This document shows positions 45,387 through 55,600 of a DNA stretch of 64,000 nt, piece by piece. Source of the DNA: [Flexibacter] sp. ATCC 35103 (GTDB lineage: Bacteria > Bacteroidota > Bacteroidia > Flavobacteriales > Flavobacteriaceae); NCBI RefSeq assembly GCF_001975985.1, contig NZ_MTQF01000013.1, forward strand, positions 27,379 through 91,378, in the 5' to 3' direction. The position numbers and the translations under genes are program-made. The notes under the pieces are model-generated. The model did not search any database. It was not told the DNA's origin and saw nothing but the letters and a program-made list of their open reading frames with translations. Every line of letters starts with the position of its first letter. Within the stretch, counting starts at the first letter, position 1.

Positions 45387-46657
45387 GCAAGAGAGTTGTA
45401 ATAACAGGTTTAGGTGTCGCGGCTCCAAACGGAGTTGGAATTGCTGCGTTTACTCATGCGATAAAAAACGGATTATCAGGCATACGACATGATGCACAAT
45501 TACAGGAATTACAGTTTTCGTGTCAGATTGCAGGTCAGCCACAAATTCCGGATGAACTTAAAAATCAATATTTTACAGAGCTTGAACTCCGTGGCTTTAA
45601 TAGTACCGGAATTCTTTATGGTGTTATTGCCGGAATCGAAGCCTGGAAAAATGCCGGATTACCCATAGAAAATAACGAAGAACCGGATTGGGACAGCGGA
45701 ACCATTTTTGGATCCGGAACTTCAGGAATTGATAAATTTCGCGAAAGCATTTACAAAATAGACGAATTACAAACCCGCAGATTGGGCAGTACTGTTGTGG
45801 CTCAAACCATGAATAGTGGCGTAAGTGCTTATCTGGGAGGAAAATTAGGACTTGGTAATCAGGTTACCACAAATTCATCTGCCTGTGCAACAGGAACAGA
45901 AGCTATCATGATGGCATATGACCGCATACAATCCGGACAGGCAAAAAGAATACTGGCAGGAAGTACCGGTGACAGCGGTCCTTATATATGGGCGGGATTT
46001 GATGCATTACGGGTTTGCAGTTCTAAATATAATGAAACGCCTGAGCAAGGCTCCCGACCTATGAGTGCAACTGCAGCAGGTTTTGTACCGGGCAGCGGCG
46101 CAGGAGCATTAGTTATAGAAGAACTCGAAAGTGCTCTGAAACGTGGTACGATAATTTATGCCGAAATATTAGGCGGAAATGTAAACTCAGGAGGACAACG
46201 CGGTAACGGAAGTATGACGGCTCCTAACAGCACTGCGGTGCAGCAATGTATTAAAAATGCTATCACTAACTCCGGAATTTCAGCTAATGATATCGATGCT
46301 ATAAATGGTCACCTTACTGCTACTACAAAAGACAGTCTGGAAATCGAAAACTGGACGAAAGCATTAAATCGAAACGGCAAAGATTTTCCTTATATCAATT
46401 CCCTAAAAAGCATGACCGGACATTGTCTTAGCGCCGCCGGTAGCATAGAAAGTATAGCAGCCGTTTTGCAATTATATGAAGGTTTTATTTTTGGTAACAT
46501 AAATTGCGAAGATCTTCATCCTGAAATAACAGAACTTATAGATTCATCAAAAATACCTTTAAAAACTATAAACACCAATCCGGATATAATTGCTAAGGCA
46601 AGCTTTGGTTTTGGTGATGTAAATGCATGTATAATATTTAAAAAATTTGACCAATAA
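45383..46657 (+). CDS. Beta-ketoacyl-ACP synthase, KAS II (FabF) family
   Basis: 424 aa. Active-site Cys in TNSSACATGTEAIMMAY, first His in INGHLTATTKDSLEIEN, second His and Lys region in LKSMTGHCLSAAGSIESIAA. The first His motif is NGHLTATTKDS rather than the usual NAHGTSTPLND, so the enzyme belongs to a specialised branch such as those in aryl-polyene or flexirubin-like clusters. Condenses malonyl units on the neighbouring ACP. Confidence 0.9.
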   Translation: MSKRVVITGLGVAAPNGVGIAAFTHAIKNGLSGIRHDAQLQELQFSCQIAGQPQIPDELKNQYFTELELRGFNSTGILYGVIAGIEAWKNAGLPIENNEEPDWDSGTIFGSGTSGIDKFRESIYKIDELQTRRLGSTVVAQTMNSGVSAYLGGKLGLGNQVTTNSSACATGTEAIMMAYDRIQSGQAKRILAGSTGDSGPYIWAGFDALRVCSSKYNETPEQGSRPMSATAAGFVPGSGAGALVIEELESALKRGTIIYAEILGGNVNSGGQRGNGSMTAPNSTAVQQCIKNAITNSGISANDIDAINGHLTATTKDSLEIENWTKALNRNGKDFPYINSLKSMTGHCLSAAGSIESIAAVLQLYEGFIFGNINCEDLHPEITELIDSSKIPLKTINTNPDIIAKASFGFGDVNACIIFKKFDQ

Positions 46658-46658
46658 T

Positions 46659-46913
46659 ATGACTAAAGAAGAACTTATTGCCCAACTAAAAGTAATCATA
46701 AAGCCGTATACTACAAATACAGAAGCATATGATAATCTTACTGAAGATACTGATTTTATAAACGATTTAAATATCAACTCTGCAAATCTGGTCGATATTA
46801 TACTGGATATCGAAGAAGCATTTGATATTGTAATTGATAACACTGATATGGAACGAATGCTTGATGTAAAAACTTCGGTAGAAATTATAGCTGCCAAACT
46901 TGCAGCAAAATGA
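46659..46913 (+). CDS. Acyl carrier protein
   Basis: 84 aa from ATG 46659. An upstream in-frame TTG (46647) lies inside the ketosynthase gene and is less likely. It is a four-helix carrier with DFINDLNINSANLVDIILDI; the Ser after NIN is the phosphopantetheine site (DSL is the common form, here NSA). Acidic, with IEEAFDIVIDNTDMERML as helix III. It starts 1 nt after the ketosynthase stop and overlaps the transferase gene by 4 nt. Dedicated carrier for this cluster. Confidence 0.88.
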   Translation: MTKEELIAQLKVIIKPYTTNTEAYDNLTEDTDFINDLNINSANLVDIILDIEEAFDIVIDNTDMERMLDVKTSVEIIAAKLAAK

Positions 46914-47431
46914 TAGGCAACGATGTGATCGATCTTATACAATCACGTCAGGAAAGCAACTGGCAGCGAAAAGGATTTATTGAAAAGCTCTTTACTCCTG
47001 CAGAACAATTGATTATTGCCCAAAACTCAAATCCTGAAATTATAGTCTGGCTGCTTTGGAGCATGAAAGAAGCTGCCTATAAAATTTATAACCGGGAAAC
47101 TAAAATAAGGGAATATATTCCTAAAAAACTGATCTGTACTATCACATCAATAACAAATGATTATAGTACAGGTCAGGTTATCTGTGGTGAGAATATTTAT
47201 CATACCAAAACAGCTATTACCAAGGATAGTCTGCATACCATAGCAGTTACTTTTTTAGACGATCTGAATAATGTTATTGAGATTGAAAAAAAAGACATTC
47301 TTAAAGACGAAAACGGTATTCCCTATCTGTCTGATTCTTACTTACATAAAACACAAGATGCATCTATTAGTCATCATGGTCGTTTTGAAAAAGTGGTGAT
47401 TATTAAAAGATTAAAAAAATCTGCTTATTAG
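46910..47431 (+). CDS. 4'-phosphopantetheinyl transferase, small type
   Basis: 173 aa. N-terminal MIGNDVIDLIQSR carries the Asp of the Mg2+ site, and WSMKEAAYKIYNR the conserved Trp/Lys-Glu-Ala/Lys signature. DASISHHGRFEKVVII near the C-terminus resembles the SHxG motif in a rearranged order, as known for AcpS-like versions. It activates the ACP encoded 4 nt upstream. It is the second transferase in this window, so the two biosynthetic loci each bring their own. Confidence 0.85.
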   Translation: MIGNDVIDLIQSRQESNWQRKGFIEKLFTPAEQLIIAQNSNPEIIVWLLWSMKEAAYKIYNRETKIREYIPKKLICTITSITNDYSTGQVICGENIYHTKTAITKDSLHTIAVTFLDDLNNVIEIEKKDILKDENGIPYLSDSYLHKTQDASISHHGRFEKVVIIKRLKKSAY

Positions 47432-47513
47432 AGATAAGAAATATTTTTTTTCACATATTATTTGTCTGCATTCCTCCCACTTTATTTACTTTCAAAGCTA
47501 ATTATCTTATCAG

Positions 47514-47581
47514 CTTTCTTCTTTCTTCTTTCTTCTTTCTTCTTTCTTCTACATTCTATTTTCTATTTTCTATTTTCTATT
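47514..47581. repeat. Two adjacent 7-bp microsatellites
   Basis: Five copies of CTTTCTT (47514-47548, then CT), a short ACA break, then four copies of TTCTATT (47554-47581). Pure pyrimidine-biased heptamer tracts such as these are prone to slippage. The rest of the 47432-47940 gap is AT-rich without a gene; a possible promoter for the next gene lies near 47816-47850. Confidence 0.9.
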
Positions 47582-47940
47582 TCCCATTTTTTATAAACCT
47601 TCTTTTCTATTGATCACTCGATTTCCAGAGGAATCATTTTGTTTTATTTCTTATTTAAAATTTACGTGACATATAATAGAGTTTTCATGACATAAAATAC
47701 CTGTTCTGTAACATATTTCTATTTCGTGAATCAATCCACCCATAATTTTAACCTAATTAAAACAAAAAATAAAGTTAAAAAAAATATAAAGTGATCCTAA
47801 AAACACGTAAAAACACTTGCTTCTGAGACACTTATATAAACTACTTTAGCATTGTAGAAAAATTCCTTCATGATGTTTTCTTACAACCTATACACAGATA
47901 AAACAATTAACTATAATCATTAACCTAATATTATTAAACT

Positions 47941-48495
47941 ATGGAAGAATACATTGGAATCGTAAAGCTATTTGCTGGAAATTTTGCCCCAAGAGGCTGG
48001 GCTTTTTGTAACGGTCAACTATTATCTATCGCACAAAACAGTGCCTTATTTGCTATTTTAGGTACTACTTATGGTGGTAACGGGCAAACGACTTTTGCAT
48101 TGCCTAATCTTCAGGGTTCTACAGCTATTGGATCAGGAAATGGTGGTGGATCAAGCTATGTTCTTGGACAAACTGCAGGTACACCAACTGTTTCTATTTT
48201 AACAAGCAATTTACCAGCACACGTTCACGCAGGACCTGGTAAAATATCTGTAAGTGCATCAAATGCAACAGATTCTACACCTGTAGCTGGTGCGTCAATA
48301 GCTATACCTGGATCAGTTATATCAAGAGTTTTTACTCCAACATTAGGATATGCAACGGCAACTCCAAGTGTTGATTTAACGAGTAATGTTACAACAGGTG
48401 CAACGGGTTCTAATATTCCTATTTCTGTAATGCAGCCTTATGTGGCATTAAGTTACATTATTTGCCTGGAAGGTATTTTTCCGTCAAGAAATTAA
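47941..48495 (+). CDS. Phage tail collar domain protein (microcystin-dependent-protein type)
   Basis: 184 aa. The N-terminal domain EEYIGIVKLFAGNFAPRGWA, FCNGQLLSIAQNSALFAILG, TTYGGNGQTTFALPNLQG is the classic tail-collar/MdpB fold seen in phage tail tips and in free-standing bacterial proteins. The C-terminal part is Gly/Ser/Thr-rich (TAIGSGNGGGSSYVLGQTAG) and ends VMQPYVALSYIICLEGIFPS. No other phage genes are nearby, so it is not a prophage. It has no signal peptide. Function of the free-standing form is unknown. Confidence 0.9.
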   Translation: MEEYIGIVKLFAGNFAPRGWAFCNGQLLSIAQNSALFAILGTTYGGNGQTTFALPNLQGSTAIGSGNGGGSSYVLGQTAGTPTVSILTSNLPAHVHAGPGKISVSASNATDSTPVAGASIAIPGSVISRVFTPTLGYATATPSVDLTSNVTTGATGSNIPISVMQPYVALSYIICLEGIFPSRN

Positions 48496-48510
48496 TAAGG
48501 TTTATTACAA

Positions 48511-49521
48511 TTAATCTTTTAGTGTGTAGGTCCATTTTGGTATTTCACTAAAATCATACACGAACTGAATGCCTGAATAATCTTTTATACTGTAAAGAGA
48601 TACAACACAATACGGGTTTGTAATATAAGACTCTGCGGTTTTTAACTCGATGTTGTCAAATATCTTAAGTTCAGTAAAAATGCAAATATCAGGATGGTTG
48701 TCAAAGTTTGCCGGCAGGTCATAAAAGTTACTTTCAATTTTTGAATTGTTAATTACACCGCCAAAAAGTTCTTTGTTTATTGTAAATAATCTATCAACAA
48801 ATACATTATGAGGATAGGGCTGCATTTGTTTGTGGCCCTTTACCTCTTGTTTAGCATTTTTAAGCGATGGCTCGTAATCAAAAAAAGTATAGGCGAGATC
48901 AATTTTTATTTCCTGCGGAATCAAAATTCCATGAGCAGGTAATTGTGAAACAATGTTTCGGGTTATAGCTACTTGTGGTTCACTGGTAAGTGCGTAATGC
49001 ATGGTCTCGGAAATTGCCAGATCTATAATGAAATTTTCAGGTTTAGTATAAGTGGTAGCATCAGTTTCTATTAATTGTAATTGATATTTATCAAGACCAA
49101 TAACTGACAAAAGATGGTGTACAGATTCTATTGATTTTGCATTGATATCTAATAAAACAGCATTAATTCTATCTTCATCAAATAAGGAAAGTAAAGGCAG
49201 AATTAATGTTGCATAAGGCCCACAGCCAGCATATAGGATATTAACACTTCTTTCAGGAAAATCATTACTGAGTTTAGTTAAAGCCTTGTAAATGCCTTTA
49301 ATAAAAAAAACAGTACGCAGATAATCATCAACACAATCTGCAGCTCCTGAACTTGACAAAGCGATGCCGCCCTTAATAAGAGTTTCATTGTTTTTTGAAT
49401 GCTGTGCTGTAGAAATTTTACTGTAGAAACCGGAGAGTTCCTTAGCAGATTTTATATGTTCATCAACAGTATTTGACGCAATGATAGATTGAACAATGAT
49501 CGCAAGCTCTTTTTTATACAT
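48511..49521 (-). CDS. SAM-dependent methyltransferase, PRMT-like fold
   Basis: 336 aa. The SAM motif NILYAGCGPYATLILPLLSL is followed by NAVLLDINAKSIESV and the acidic loop DLAISETMHYALTSEPQVAI (an E-containing loop as in PRMT-like enzymes), with LPAHGILIPQEIKIDL after it. The N-terminal helical part (KELSGFYSKISTAQHSKNNE) is unfamiliar. Substrate unknown. It converges with the tail-collar gene and diverges from the giant SprB-repeat gene; whether it acts with either is open. Confidence 0.75.
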   Translation of the reverse strand: MYKKELAIIVQSIIASNTVDEHIKSAKELSGFYSKISTAQHSKNNETLIKGGIALSSSGAADCVDDYLRTVFFIKGIYKALTKLSNDFPERSVNILYAGCGPYATLILPLLSLFDEDRINAVLLDINAKSIESVHHLLSVIGLDKYQLQLIETDATTYTKPENFIIDLAISETMHYALTSEPQVAITRNIVSQLPAHGILIPQEIKIDLAYTFFDYEPSLKNAKQEVKGHKQMQPYPHNVFVDRLFTINKELFGGVINNSKIESNFYDLPANFDNHPDICIFTELKIFDNIELKTAESYITNPYCVVSLYSIKDYSGIQFVYDFSEIPKWTYTLKD

Positions 49522-49616
49522 AATATTTCTGCTTTAAATCTAATGATTGAAGTTCGGGATATAACTATAAAATAAATAACAAGAATACAAAATGATAAAT
49601 CTAATATCAAAACATT

Positions 49617-52600
49617 ATGAAAAAACTTTACTTATTATTAATTTTTCTGTTTTTTGCAACGCAGCATATGACTGCGCAAACAACACTGGAAACATTTGAA
49701 ACTGCTCCTACTACTGTAGCAAATTTCACAAATGGCACCAAGACATTTAATCTTACCAGCAGTTATGGTACTTTTACAGTATATAACGGAGCAACTCAGG
49801 GATATGCTGGTTCAAACCGGTTTATTCAGGTTTCAGACTCACCCGGACCAGAAGCTTTAGGGCAATTTGGTACTATTACTGCAGCTGCAGGAAGTTTTAA
49901 AGTCAGTAACTTTTGGATTTACCTAACAGGTGACTCTGCTCAAAATGCAGGAGTTACCAGCAATGGAGCTGCGGGATCTGTTACTTTTAAAGGTAAACTG
50001 GCAGGTGTTACACAATTTACTGTTGTAAAAAATACTACAGGCGCTAATATTGGTTATACGTTACCGGGCAATGGTTTTATCTATGCTAATTTTGCTACTG
50101 ATGGTGCTGGGGATTATACCAACATTATAATCGATCAACTTGAAATTCAATTAAGTGCGAATTACGATTATTTTGCTATTGATAATTTTACATTCGCAAA
50201 TGGAGCTGTAGCTCCCACTGTTACTACAACAACAGCCACAACTGTTAAATCAGTTTCTGCTGTAATTGGCGGAAATGTAACTGCAGATGGTGGTGATCCC
50301 ACTATACAAAGAGGTATTGTTTGGGCAACAACACCAAACCCAACTATTTTAAGCAACAAATTTCAAATTGGCACCGGGACTGGATCATTTGCAAATACTG
50401 TAACTGGACTAACTCCCGCATCACTTATTTATTACAGAGCCTACGCAACTAATAGTGCTGGTACATCTTATGGTGCTGAACTAACACTTACTACAGGAGC
50501 AGCTTTAAGTACTTCATCTACATCGCAAACTAATGTAAGCTGTAATGGAGGATCTAACGGTACAGCAACTGTCAATGCAATTGGTGGTACAACTCCATAT
50601 ACTTATTTATGGTCTAATGGAGCTACAACGGCTACTGCATCCGGACTTGGTGTTGGGCCAATATCAGTAACAGTTACTGATAATGAATTAACACAAATTA
50701 CGAGAAACTATACCATAGTACAGCCTTCAATTCTTAACGGAACTTCATCTACAACGGCAGTTTCTTGTTTTGGAGGAGCTAATGGTACAGCTACTGTTAC
50801 GGCTTTCGGAGGTACTCCCGGATATACTTATTTATGGTCTAACGGAGCTACTACAGCTACAGCAACAACACTAGTTGCAGGAACATATAGTGTGACTATT
50901 ACTGATGCTAATGCTTGTACAAGAACTATAAACAATATTATTGTAGGACAACCTGCTGCTAGCCTTAATGGAACTCCATCTACAACGGCAGTTTCTTGTT
51001 TTGGAGGATCTAATGGTACAGCTACTATTGCACCTTCTGGAGGAACACCGGCATATACTTATTTATGGTCTAACGGAGCTACAACGGCTAGTGCAACAGG
51101 ATTAATTTCAGGAACTTATAGCGTAACTATTACTGATGCTAATGCTTGTTCAAGAACTATAAACAATATTGTTGTAGGACAACCTGCTTCAATTCTTAAC
51201 GGAACTCCATCTACAACTGCAGTTTCTTGTTTTGGAGGATCTAATGGTACAGCCACTATTGTACCTACAGGAGGTACTCCCGGATATACATATTCATGGT
51301 CTCCATCAGGAGGTACTGCAGCAACAGCCACAGGACTTACAGCTGGGACTTACAGTGTAACTATTACAGATGCTAATGCTTGTACAAGAACTATAAACAA
51401 TATTATTGTAGGACAACCTGCTTCAACTCTTAACGGAACTCCATCTACAACCGCAGTTTCTTGTTTTGGAGGCGCTAATGGTACAGCTACTATTACACCT
51501 ACTGGAGGAACACCAGGATATACTTATTTATGGTCTAACGGAGCTACAACAGCTAGTGCAACAGGATTAATTTCAGGAACTTATAGCGTAACTATTACTG
51601 ATGCTAATGCTTGTACAAGAACTGTAAACAATATTATTGTGGGCACACCAACAGTTATCAATGCTAATGCATCGCAAACTAATATAAGCTGTAATGGCGG
51701 TGCCAACGGATCTGCAAGTGTTACTCCAACTGGAGGTGCAGGATCTTATACGTATCTTTGGACAAACGGAGCAACAACTGCATCGATATCTGGTCTTTCA
51801 GCAGGAAACTATAGCGTAACTATTACAGATGCGAATACGTGTGCAATCACACAAAATTTTACTATAACACAGCCACCAGTTTTAATTGCATCTCAAGGAA
51901 CAATTAACAATGTGAGCTGCAACGGAGGAGCTAATGGTACTGCAACTGTTGTCGCTACCGGAGGAGCCGGCGGATATACCTATTCCTGGTCACCTTCTGG
52001 CGGAACTGCAGCTACGGCAACTGGCCTTTCTCAAGGTACTTATACCGTAACTGTTACAGATGCTAATTTGTGTCAGACATCACAGGCATTTACTATTACA
52101 CAGCCAACTCTATTGGCCGCAACAACTACTCAAAACAATATATTATGTAATGGAGCTGCAACAGGATCTGCAACTGTTACAGCAACAGGAGGAACTGGTA
52201 CTTATACGTATTCATGGTCTCCATCTGGAGGAACTGCAGCTACGGCTACAGGACTAACAGCAGGAACTTATACGGTAACTATTACAGATGCTAACACATG
52301 CCAGACAACAGCAACTGTTACTATTACACAACCTGCATTAGCATTAGTTGCATCACCGGTATCAATGACAAATATAGGATGTCGTGGAGAAGCAACCGGA
52401 TCTGCTACAGTTAATGCAACTGGCGGAACTGGTACCTATACGTACTCATGGGCACCATCAGGAGGAACTGCTGCTACGGCTTCAGGACTTGCTGCCGGAA
52501 CTTATACAGTAACCGTTACAGATGGTAACTTATGTCAGGCATCTCAATCATTTACTATTACACAGCCAGCAGCAATTCTTTCTGCAACTACAGCCTCAAC

Positions 52601-55600
52601 GGGAGTTAGTTGTTTTGGAGGATCAAATGGTACTGCAAGTGTTACTGTATCAGGAGGAACACCCGGATATACGTATGCATGGGCACCTTTAGGAGGTACA
52701 ACATCAACAGTTACAGGCAGACCTGCAGGAAACTATACGTGTACGATTACAGATGCTAATGGATGTACATTAGTTAAAAATATCACGATTAGCACACCTA
52801 TTCAATTCTCTGCAACAGTTGCAAAAACAGATGTTTCCTGTAATGGGGGTACTAATGGTGTAGCAACAGTAACAGCAACGGGAGCAACATTTCCTTACAC
52901 TTATTCATGGTCTCCATCAGGAGGTACGGGAGCTACGGCTTCAGGGTTAGCAGCCGGAAATTATACGGTGACTGTTCAAGATGCAAATACTTGTACCTAT
53001 ACAGTAAATGTTACTATAAATCAACCTGCTCCTTTAGCAGTAACATCTTCTCAAACCAATGTTCTTTGTAATGGTGGAGCAACAGGAACAGCTTCTGTAG
53101 TTGCTTCAGGAGGAACACCGGGATATACTTATTTATGGTCACCTGCCGGAGGTACAGCTGCAACAGCAACTGGTTTAACAGCAGGAAGTTATAATTGTAT
53201 TATTACAGATAACAACGGCTGTGCTTATATGCAAAACTTTATTATTACTCAGCCTCCAATCTTAACTGCGACTACAACTTTAATAAACGCAACATGCTCA
53301 ACTACAGGTCAGGCATCTGTGGGTCCGGTTGGAGGAACTTCACCATATACTTATTTATGGTCTAATGGTGAAACAACACAAACCGTAACAGGATTATCTG
53401 CCGGAAACATTAGTGTTATAATTACAGATGGTAATGGTTGTACACTTACAAAAAACTTTACAGTAACCACAACTAATACTTTAGTGGCTACTACATCTCA
53501 GCTTAATGTTTTATGTAATGGTTCTAATACAGGATCTGCTACAGTAGTTCCTTCAGGAGCAGCAGGACCTTTTACTTACTTATGGGCACCTGTTGGAGGT
53601 ACTGCAGATACAGCAAATAATCTTACTGCGGGGAACTATTCAGTAACTATAACAGCAGGTAATGGTTGTTCAATAGTTAAGAACTTTACTATCACAGAAC
53701 CGGCTGCTTTAGCGGTTAGTCCATCTCAAACTAATTTAGCTTGTAATGGCGGAACAAACGGATCTGCAACTGTAAACGTAACAGGAGGAACCGGAGCATA
53801 TACGTATTCATGGTCGCCTTCTGGTGGTACAGCTGCAACTGCAACTGGATTAACTGCTGGAACATATACAGTAACAATTACTGACGCTAATTCATGTCAG
53901 GCAGCACAAAGTTTTACTTTAACAGAACCGGATGCTCTTACCGCTATTACTACTTCTACAAGTGTTTCTTGTAATGGAGGAAGTAATGGTAGTGCAACTG
54001 TAAATGTAACAGGCGGAACTGGTGTTTACACGTATTCATGGTCTCCTACAGGCGGTACTGCTGCAACTGCAACAGGGTTAACTGCAGGAATGTATACCGT
54101 AACGATTACAGATGATAACGGTTGTTCAATAACTGAAACAGTTACCATCACTGAGCCAACAATACTTGATGCAACAATAACACAAACAGATGTAACTTGT
54201 GTTGGTGCCGCTGACGGATCTGCAACTGTAAACGCAACTGGCGGAACTGCAGTATATACCTATCAATGGCTGCCATCTGGCGGTACTGATGCAACAGCAA
54301 CAGGATTGATTGAAGGAAATTATACTGTAACAATTACAGATGCTAACGGATGTAGCGTTATAAAATCAGTAAGTATTTTAACAACTCCTGATGTAACCGC
54401 ACCAGTTCCTGATGTCTTGAATTTACCGGTTATTAATAGTGACTGTTCTATTTCATCGTCTCAGATTCCTGTGCCTACAGCAACAGACAACTGTGCGGGA
54501 ATTATAAATGCTACAACATCTGATCCTTTAAATTATACAGCTGTGGGTAGTTATGTAATTACCTGGAGTTATGATGACGGACATGGTAATATTTCAAATC
54601 AAAACCAAACGATTAATGTAACAGCTTCTCCTTTAAACCTGGTAATTTTTAGCAATGCTGAATTTACTTATAACGGAGCTGTTCATGCAGCACAAGTTGC
54701 TAATCTTCCTGCAGGAGCTAGTGTAGCTTATTCTATTACACCAGCAGCAAGTACTAGTAATGGTGCAATCAATGCAGGAGTTTATACGGTTACAGCAATC
54801 ATATCTCCGGCAGTAAGTTCACCTAATTGTTCACCAATTACGTTAACTGCACAGCTTACTATTAAAAAAGCGCCACAATTGATCACTTTTGCAGCAATTG
54901 CTCCAAAAACTCTTGGTTTACTTAACAACTTCAATTTAGAAGCGGCTGCAAATTCAGGATTACCTATTCGTTATTCTTTTACTTACACTTCTGCCCTTCC
55001 TCCTGCTAGTGTTACTGCAGCTGGTTTAGTTAGTTTGTTAAGATCAGGAGAATTACTAATTGTAGCTCATCAGGATGGTAATGATAATTATTTACCGGCA
55101 GCAGATGTTTCGCAACTTCTTGTAATCAAAAACAATGATGTTAGTGTTACAGAGATTAAAATTGGAACTAAATCGTATCCAAATCCAGCGAAGGAAATTA
55201 AATATGTAATGCAATGTGGTGAGAACAACGTAAATGTTGCGATCACAAATCAAACTAATGCTACTATTACACCTTCGGCTAATTTTACGATCACGCCTCC
55301 TAAACCGGGAATTTATACACAAAATGTAGGTGTTACTTCTCAGGACGGAAGCACAACGGCAAATTATACTATAACTGTAGAAAAACCTTTTGGATTCTAT
55401 GATATCGTAGTTCAAAAATTCAATAATGTATTGCTTGTAAATAACAATCCAAAAACTAATGGCGGTTATGAATTTGTAGCATATCAATGGTTTAAAAATG
55501 GTTTATTGGTAGGAACAGGACAGTATTATTCAGCGGGAGAAGATTTGTCTAACACCTTAGATACATCTGCAGACTTTAGTGTTAAAATGACTACTAAGGA

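Noticed and set aside
47941..48495. Prophage remnant suggested by the tail-collar gene
   Set aside because: No capsid, terminase, integrase or other tail genes nearby; free-standing tail-collar proteins are common in bacteria.
51116..51331. Antisense ORFs inside the SprB-repeat and adhesin genes
   Set aside because: They recur with the repeat period and mirror the codon bias of the coding strand, so they are shadows.
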